64,000 nucleotides of DNA from positions 35,229,330 through 35,293,329 of the forward strand of contig OZ038392.1 in the NCBI GenBank assembly GCA_964036045.1, given 5' to 3'. The stretch is from Eutreptiella sp. 'Long Island Sound 2002'. Taxonomy: Eukaryota; Euglenozoa; Euglenophyceae; Eutreptiales; Eutreptiaceae. The translations under genes were made by a program, and so were the position numbers. A model generated the notes under the pieces. It searched no databases and was not told the origin of the DNA. It saw only the letters and a list, made by a program, of their open reading frames with translations. Shown here in pieces: positions 57,236 to 64,000 of the stretch. Positions within the stretch are counted from its first letter, which is position 1. Every line of letters starts with the position of its first letter.

Positions 57236-57982
57236 TGAGAATATCTCAACAGGCATCACAGACGACATGGGTCCTTCAGTAAAAGCCACGTAACGGGGCA
57301 GCCTGTTATCAAAGGCAGTGGCATAACAAACGGAAACCAGATGGGACGTAGAAGTGTACAGCGGGGTCTTGCTCGACGAATTGTAAATTGCAACGTCACA
57401 CTGATACATATCTTCAGCCACAGTGGCCTTCAAAGCAGCAACAGTGGCTTTCACATCAGCAGACTCACCCGCAATGAACACAGGCACACCGGACAAAAGC
57501 AGCTGCGCAACCAGCTTATGCAAACCAGCTGTATAGAGGCGGGGCACCTCAATGACACAGGCAGCAAAGGGCAGTGAAATAATGTTACTGGGAACAGGGA
57601 CTCCACAACGCATTGCCATCAGTTCCACACGGCCTGACTCTGCAATGAGTTTGCCTGTGCTGGACTCAACGAGGGACTCCCTAGCACACTGGATACTGAC
57701 CAGACCAGTATCAGATTTTTCACAAACAGGCTTAGCAACAGGCTTCTGCAACAATCCCCGCAACCCCTCATATTTGGTTTCCTTCCAAAGAGGGGCCTTA
57801 ATTACTGCTGACCAAGGGGGCCAGGGGTTTTCTTCAGTCCAGGTCCAACTGCCATAGGCTACCTTCAGGTGTGATGCAATAGCGCACTGCCTTTTGGCCA
57901 TCTCGATAGTACCAAGTGTAGCTCCAGAGAGGTGGTGTCACAGGGTGGGCTCCTATTGTGGATTCATTGAACGACACACAAG

Positions 57983-58002
57983 CTGGCCAAAATTTCGGCC
58001 AG
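57983..58002. repeat. 20-bp palindrome in intron 3 of gene BD (right)
   Basis: Mirror of 56423-56442, with the same single mismatch on the opposite strand. Confidence 0.8.
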
Positions 58003-58380
58003 GTCGGTCGATTTATTCAAACACAAACCCCTGTTTGACCAAAACATACCTCTGGTGTTGTTCACAAGCTAATTGGTAACCGACTCGGGATGAAGAATGT
58101 GCCAGGACCACATCTGGGCCTTTTTAACATCTTTTATAATTTTTTTGAGACTAGGTAGGGTACTTTTTGTCCCATCCATGTAACCTATGATGTCGCGAAG
58201 TCGGTCAGGGGTGATGCCTTCCACTTCCTTGAACGTACCCAATGCGGGATGTAGTCCATGCTTTTCCATGGCTGCCATGGCGTCTATTGAAGCAATACCC
58301 ACAAATTTCACCAAACGCCCAACGCCACCCCACCGTTTGGCAACAGCACTCTGCACAGGAGAACATGTGAAACACAGAAG

Positions 58381-58400
58381 CTGGCCGAAATTTCGGCCAG
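58381..58400. repeat. 20-bp palindrome in intron 2 of gene BD (right)
   Basis: Exact mirror of 56025-56044. Confidence 0.85.
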
Positions 58401-59335
58401 GTCGATCGACAAAACCGAATTAATAAACGAAACACACCACAGTGCCTTCCTCAGCAGTAACACCACACTCTTCAAGCATAACAGTAATGTGATGGTACAG
58501 GGTTTACTCATTGGCATCCTCATCCTCCAGCCTATCCAGGAGTAGGGACATTTGCTCCGATGAGGTGGATGCTGAGCCAGCAGTGGTCTGGATTTGATGC
58601 AACCCTGCAAGCCGGCGCCTAGTCCGCAAGGGGCAGTCCTATTTGACTTCATAACCACCAAATACCAGGGTCCAATCCGGAGTCTCCATATTTTTCATCT
58701 CAAATTCGGTCTTGTGTTTTTGGGCAGCAGTGTAAACATGCTGCCCCCCAACAGAACCCAGCGAGTGGCTGTGCAACAGGAATATTCGGAACTGCAGGGT
58801 CGAAAATTCAGACGCGAAAACAGTACTATCGAGAAGAATACCACAATACACATACGAGTGACTTTATAAAAAGGAAGATCCTGGATGTAATCCACAGGCG
58901 GGGCTGCCTTCAGATCGTCGTAGCGGCGTTGCACACGATCCGAAATCCTACGGACCTGCCCAGATTTTCGGTCGTGGTCGACAATAATCTGATCCCACCG
59001 TACCTTTATTTTCGTCGTTGACGTAACCCGGTCGGATAACTTGATGGAGGATGATGAATTTTTCTTTGGTGCGGCCTTAGGCTTCTTTTGAAGTCCCTCT
59101 GTGCTCGCCTGGTCCTCTTGAGACTAGGATTGCACTTGAGATTGCCCATTGTTTGCTGCAGGCTCACCATCTGGCGAATCAGCCATGTCCTGTGATACCC
59201 CTCCAGGCTCAGTCATAAAATAAAGGGCTACAGGGCAGCATTTCATGAAGGGGAGAGTTCCCAGATAGCAAATAACAAGCACAGATGAACCAAAAAAGGA
59301 CCAAAAAGGACTGCCTGACAGGAAAATCGGATAAC

Positions 59336-59494
59336 CTGGCCGAGATTTCGGCCAGCACTGCTCTGCATGTCAAACCACTGTGTACAAATATCATTCTGAG
59401 AGGCTGGCCGAAATTTCGGCCAGAACCTTATGTCATTTGTGTTCTGGGGGTAGCCATATGACAAAACAACAAGTCTGGCCAAAATTTCGGCCAG
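59336..59494. repeat. Three spaced palindromes between genes BD and A (right arm)
   Basis: Mirror copies at 59336-59355, 59404-59423 and 59475-59494, with single-base variants (for example GAGATTTC and CAAAATTTC centres). Confidence 0.85.
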
Positions 59495-59630
59495 AAAAAC
59501 ATGAAACAGCAAATAGACACACCAAAATCACTGGCAATGCGTGGCAGAACCCATACCACAGTGACAAACACAGCTGCAAACAGAAATCAGTCCCAGTCCT
59601 GGGTATCCACACCGATGTGTTCCGCCTCAT

Positions 59631-62377
59631 CTAGGAGGCAACGCTCTCTGCATCACAATCAATATCCTGGTCACTATCACAAGAGTCGACAGCAATGGAA
59701 TCATCAGGGGCGGGGGGGGGGTACTGGGCGGGGGGGGGGGTTGGGTTGGGTTGGGTCAAGGCCTCATCCGGACCTCCGGGACCACGGACATCGCCCTTCC
59801 CTGCGCGTCACAACTGGTCCGGCGGGTTCACGGTTGTCCGGTCTCAAGGCCTACCGGACTGATGACCGCCCCCGTACCCCGCGGTGGCACACGCAGGAGG
59901 GAGATGCCGCCGTGCCTGTGTGTGTGGGGCGCGCGTGCTGCCTGGGAAAGTGTGTCGCCTGGTGCTCCAGGCCACGGTGGGGAGGCTGGAGGAGCCTGAC
60001 ACTGAGCCCAACGGGGGAGTTGTCGGCCTGGACACGCCACCTCCAGGTCTACCGACATGCCGCTGGTCGCCCACTACTGCCGATGGCAGGGGGTGGCCAT
60101 GCTCCACACACGACTGGGGGCGGTCCGCACTCCCTGATTGCACTGGCACGGGTGGTGCTGCTCTAGGCTGGACCTGCCTCTCACGGTGACGGGGCGGGCG
60201 GTTGGAGGGGCCCCGGCACGCGCCGAGCGCTTCCTTACCCCGGGGTCCACCCCGGGCCAGAGGTCCGGGCGGCGGTGCAACTGTCCTCGTAAACGGGGGG
60301 GCCCGGAGGGCACACCACCCGAGTGACCGCTCCTTTGGCGGGGGGGGGGGGGGGGGGGGGTACTGGGGGGGCCTCTGGCTCGGGGCTTCGGGGGTGGCAT
60401 TGGGAGCAAGGCAATTCCAACAGGAGCAGCAGGCGGTGCACGGTTGGCAGCGCGGATAGAAGCATGTGCAGTACGCAACACCCCTTGCTCGGCAGGAGTG
60501 CGGGCAGGTGCATTGGTCTGTAAAAATTCCTCAACACCCTCAGGAACCCTGGTACGCGCAACCAGATTTTGCATTGCATGCAACGGAACCACTTTTAAAC
60601 GGTCTGTGGTGATTCATGTCCTAGACATGGTACCGGGGAACGTCAAATCCTCAACTGCATCCAGTCTTCTCACCTCAACTTTATAGTCCGGAACGGGAAC
60701 ACAAATGGGCAGGCTCTGTGTATGGGCTGTGAAGATGAATTGTTTAAGATTGGCAGAGAACATTGCCACGGATCTCTCAGTCAGCACACCACGCAAAGCT
60801 TTCTCTCCCGGTTGGACAGGGGGAAGTGTCAAGAATAAATTAGACGACTGTTGGACACTAGTACAGGCAGTGTTGCGGCGACAGTGGGCTGGGAACCGAC
60901 TCAGAAGTGCCTCACCCAGCTCCTCAAAGTGGATACACCCTAGGGAGGCGGAATGCCACTGACTCCAAAACAAAAGAGCAACAGCGGTGGTTTTCACATA
61001 CTCCGTGGTTAACTGTTCCTCGGGCTTTAGGATGTTCAGCATGAGCAGTAGGGACATCTCAAGTGCCTGCTTAGCTACAATACCGGAACCTGCCCCCCGT
61101 CCCTCCCAGTTGCACTCACGAACCAAAAAAGCAGCTGGATAGTATGTGTACAGCAAAGCCTTAAGGGCTAATAACATACGCAAACCCTTGCGCTGAATGG
61201 GTGTCAAGTCCCGCTGGCTATTGAGCAGGGAAGTGACGCGCTCATCTAGTCTGCCTCTATTGGACGATGTGGCTAGCATGAGTCCAAGCAACGTCTTCTC
61301 CATATGGATGACCTTGACCTTGTGAGGGAGGATAGACCCAACCTGAAGGCTATTCCCCTGCTCCAAAAACTTAGTGAACGGCAGGAACGCCCTGTAGATC
61401 AATTCAACGCAATACTTATAGCTATGCCGTACTCCGTACACCAAAGGAAAACCCAACAGTAATTGTGGTACATTCCAGGGAACATAAGCAGCACTATAAC
61501 ACAGCTTAAGTAGGGCAAAGTGTATTTTCATGTCCACAAGCAGCGGAACACAGTGTCTGGTGCGGTGTTCCACACATGACAAATCAACCACAAGTTGCAA
61601 AAGCTCTTTGTGTGTGCCGGAGCGGAGGTCAGACAGGAAAAAGGGTCTCCAGTTGAGGGAACGAACATTTTTTCTGGCAATATCCAAAGGAGTACGAACC
61701 CAAACTCTCTGAACACCTTGGTTGGCAACATCAATACGATCAGACAATGCTCTATGTGAGCGAAAGATGTCATCAGCAAACTTTGGTACCATGGCCTCAA
61801 TTTCGGCCAGCTCCGGCAGACCCCGGTATGCAGGTAGGGCAGTAGTGTGCAAAACAGCAACAGCTGTACAGTTTAGGGTTAAGTCGGGTGAATGGGGATC
61901 AGCTCCCGACCTGTAACGCCTCAGGTTATCAAACGATATACAAACTTGCCTACGGTGCATGGTGTTCCACAAGTTGTGTTCTGCTAGTCCAGCACGATGG
62001 TGAATGGACTCCTGCTTAGTGTTACACTGACCAAGGACTCCTACCTTACGGCGTTGGCGGCAGGACATAATACCCCAGTTGCAACCACACCCACAGTTAG
62101 AGTATGGGAGGGCCATACGATGCAGCAGGCAGTATAGGGCATGGAACTGTGACAAAAATGTCATGTACCATCGTGGGGGCTTCTTCTCAGTGGCGGCAGA
62201 CTTCAACTGTGTCAGGGAGTGCCGGCTCCTGCGATTCTTCCGCAACAAGAGGCAGAATTGCAAAAGCTTTTGCAGAGTCCCACCGCGTAATGCATTTCGC
62301 AACAGCCCTTTGGCTGTAGTAGCAAAAGCACCAGTAACTGCAGCATGTACAACATTGACAGTAATAGCAGAAGACAT
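59631..62377 (-). CDS. Gene A, right copy; unrecognised, possible transposase
   Basis: From ATG 62377 an uninterrupted frame of 587 codons runs to TGA at 60614, where the left arm has CGA (Arg). The homology continues to a Pro-rich stretch near 60380 and, after the 597-bp insert, to the acidic tail ending near 59631. The TGA, the insert and variable G-runs make this copy probably defective, but it is the best guide to the intact protein (about 770 codons). It starts about 70 bp from the five-palindrome array. A role in moving or copying the element would fit the setting, but no catalytic residues can be assigned by eye. Confidence 0.6.
59740..60336. mobile_element. 597-bp insert in a G-run of the right arm
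   Basis: The left arm has a continuous C-run (near 54680-54715) at this place. The right arm has foreign GC-rich DNA flanked on both sides by GGCGGGGGGG. The insert begins with three TTGGG repeats, so on the minus strand it ends in (CCCAA)n, like the tail of some retroposons. No coding or tRNA-like part is recognised. It could also be a misassembly through the homopolymer. Confidence 0.5.
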
Positions 62378-62448
62378 TAATGCTGAGACAAGAAAACGTT
62401 TATGTAGGAGTGTATGGTGTAATAATCATGAACAACGACAATTGCAAG

Positions 62449-62749
62449 CTGGCCGAAATTTCGGCCAGGTGTGTTCAAAGGGGAAATAATTGCTTAAATG
62501 TTCAAAAACAGGAAAAGCTGGCTGAAATTTCAGCCAGACCGCCCAAAAACCAGAATATAAGTGCTTGAATAGTGATAAGACCAAAAAGCTGGCCGAGGTT
62601 TCGGCCAGCCCTAAGAAAAATGAAAATAACTATGCCTATTCACCAGGAAACCAAAAAGCTAGCCGAAATCTCGGCCAGAAGTGTCAAAAACTGCATATAC
62701 ACATAGTTGTTTGCAATGTTACCCAAAACCTGGCCGAAATTTCGGCCAG
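62449..62749. repeat. Array of five 20-bp palindromes, ~70-bp period (right arm)
   Basis: Mirror of the left array, with starts at 62449, 62518, 62589, 62659 and 62730 (steps of 69, 71, 70 and 71 bp). The copy at 62518 reads CTGGCTGAAATTTCAGCCAG, a fully paired variant. Confidence 0.9.
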
Positions 62750-62934
62750 CTTCAGAATAACGTCAAATACAACACACTAGAAGACGGGGGTACACAAGGC
62801 TAACACATCAACACGTATTTCAACGGGTGTCACACAGCTCTGCCAACAACTTTGGTCACATACGTCAAATAACATACTCAAAGTAGAAATGTAGAATATT
62901 GTCAAATGGCGCGTATACGGGGTCCTAGAGGGTG

Positions 62935-64000
62935 GGCAACTTGTGACGCCTAAGTGTAAGGCTTCCAGGGCTGCCCAAAGCTCCGCTCCGTTATTTGTTT
63001 CCCTGTGGCGTATTGGTACGTAGCCGCAAGAGCGTACCTCTGGTCCTTGCTCATCTTCCGCTGCGAACACGCCAAAGCCCCCGGCCCTGCGCATGTCCTT
63101 GTGGCTCAGTCGTTTTGACGACCCGTCCGTGTACACAATCCTGTAACCCTTTGCCACCGGTTCTGCAATCAGATCTTGCATTCCTTGTAGCACTCTCGGG
63201 CCTGCCTGCCTCGGGCGCTTTGGGCGTGATTCCGTTTCCCTATGCCAACTGTGTTTGTCGGCTGATCGCTCTTGCGTGAAGCACTCTGTGTGTGTTTGCC
63301 ACCATGCATTCAATCCCCCAGTACTCGTACTTCCCCTTGTCGCGGCTGCACTCCGGTATCTCGAAACTGCTCCAGTGACTGCTTGAAGCCTCTTCACTGT
63401 TCCCTGCGCTCTCCTGAGTAAAATCCCACCCATTCACACCGCTCCCTTAGCCACGTTGTCAGGTATGATGTGAGCACTGGTGATGCTTCTGCTTTGACTT
63501 TGCATCGGTATCGCCAGTGGGCACTTCTTGCTGACCACATTGCCCAGCCTTGGTTCGTGTTCAGCAACCACTCTCGGTGGTCGGACTCCATCATGTCTCG
63601 GACTGCCGACTTCCCGTTACCTGTTTCCACCAGGCCATAGTAGTGCTGCCGCCGCTTTAAACATGGGGCACTCGACCATTTGGAGTTTGACCGTCTCCTT
63701 TTGTGAGCACACCGGGCACTTGTCCGTGCCCGACCTCTTGTAGACTCTTGGATGCACGGTCAGTTTGTGCCACAGCACTTTTTGCGCAAAGTCCCGAACC
63801 CTCGGCGGTAGCTGTGCTTGTGCCCATGGTTCCCATGTTTGTGGGTCGCGGACCCCTGGCTGAGAGGCGCAGAACTGGAGCAGCCATGCCCTAGTCCAGT
63901 TTTGGGCGTGGACTGAGGGGGTATCAAACCCCCCTTGTGACGGGACTTTATTGAGGAGTCGTCCGCCATGATTGTACACCCCTTTCCATGTTCAGAGCAG
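62935..64000 (-). pseudogene. LINE B ORF2 fragment, inverted copy
   Basis: Mirror of about 20607-21670, carrying the RT C-terminal zinc finger, the frameshifts near 20980 and 21365 of the left copy, and the partial RNase H (VYTDGSSK, NNGAELWAALEAL). The TGA corresponding to 20613 is present at the window edge. A short deletion near 63350 separates it from the left copy. Confidence 0.8.

Larger units (their letters stand above)
57213..59216 (-). pseudogene. Gene BD, right copy, truncated and frameshifted
   Basis: Mirror of 55208-57212, starting at ATG 59216. All four TAG/TAA codons and all predicted splice sites are present. A one-base deletion next to a six-G run (near 58744-58749) shifts the frame just before the GGQH motif, so this copy is broken unless the run is a sequencing error. 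The two copies face each other tail to tail and share the axis, so the true C-terminus is absent from both. Confidence 0.6.
57213..64000 (-). repeat. Right arm of giant inverted repeat
   Basis: Reverse complement of the left arm from the axis outward, in the same gene order, ending inside LINE B at the window edge. It lacks both LTR retrotransposons but has a ~597-bp insert at 59740-60336. Because it differs by scattered substitutions and indels, it is not a simple copy of one read. Confidence 0.9.

Overview
This is eukaryotic nuclear DNA dominated by retroelements and repeats, with no rRNA, housekeeping or prokaryotic genes recognised. It holds two large Ty3/gypsy chromoviruses, two families of endonuclease/RT/RNase H LINEs, GC-rich tandem repeats, and an unrecognised gene-bearing element lying in a giant inverted duplication. 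Many real reading frames cross in-frame TAG or TAA codons where glutamine fits, while TGA ends frames. The clearest case is a four-exon gene with four such codons, all kept in both copies. I infer a nuclear code with TAA/TAG = Gln. Together with GT-AG introns and chromoviruses this suggests an ulvophycean green alga (Dasycladales, Cladophorales or Trentepohliales type), but the taxon is not proven.

Layout. 1-1340: GC-rich start with proline-rich open frames. 1340-4397: AT-richer DNA with a ~105-bp tandem repeat. 4398-7110: a ~1.1-kb unit in two close copies and one diverged copy. 7525-13345: LINE A, flanked by a 141-bp duplication, with a second 5'-truncated copy of the same family nested in it between 11-bp duplications. 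13346-17163: GC-rich tandem repeats. 17165-21665: LINE B, with the end of ORF1 and most of ORF2, truncated in RNase H.

20607-64000 is one large inverted repeat whose axis lies between 57212 and 57213, with a 2-nt spacer. Each arm carries the end of LINE B, five 20-bp palindromes spaced about 70 bp, gene A (about 770 codons, possibly a transposase), three more spaced palindromes, and spliced gene BD (ParB/sulfiredoxin-like GGQH motif), which the axis truncates. Only the left arm contains the two LTR retrotransposons, 22539-35735 and 35872-53105. Both interrupt gene A, and each has a 4-bp target duplication. Only the right arm has a ~597-bp insert in a G-run.

The likely order is: the unknown element joined to LINE B, then inverted duplication (or joining of two haplotypes), then the two LTR insertions into one arm, whose LTR pairs differ by only about 1% by eye. 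LINE B, element 2 and parts of both arms carry frameshifts and CGA-to-TGA type stops, so most copies are decaying.
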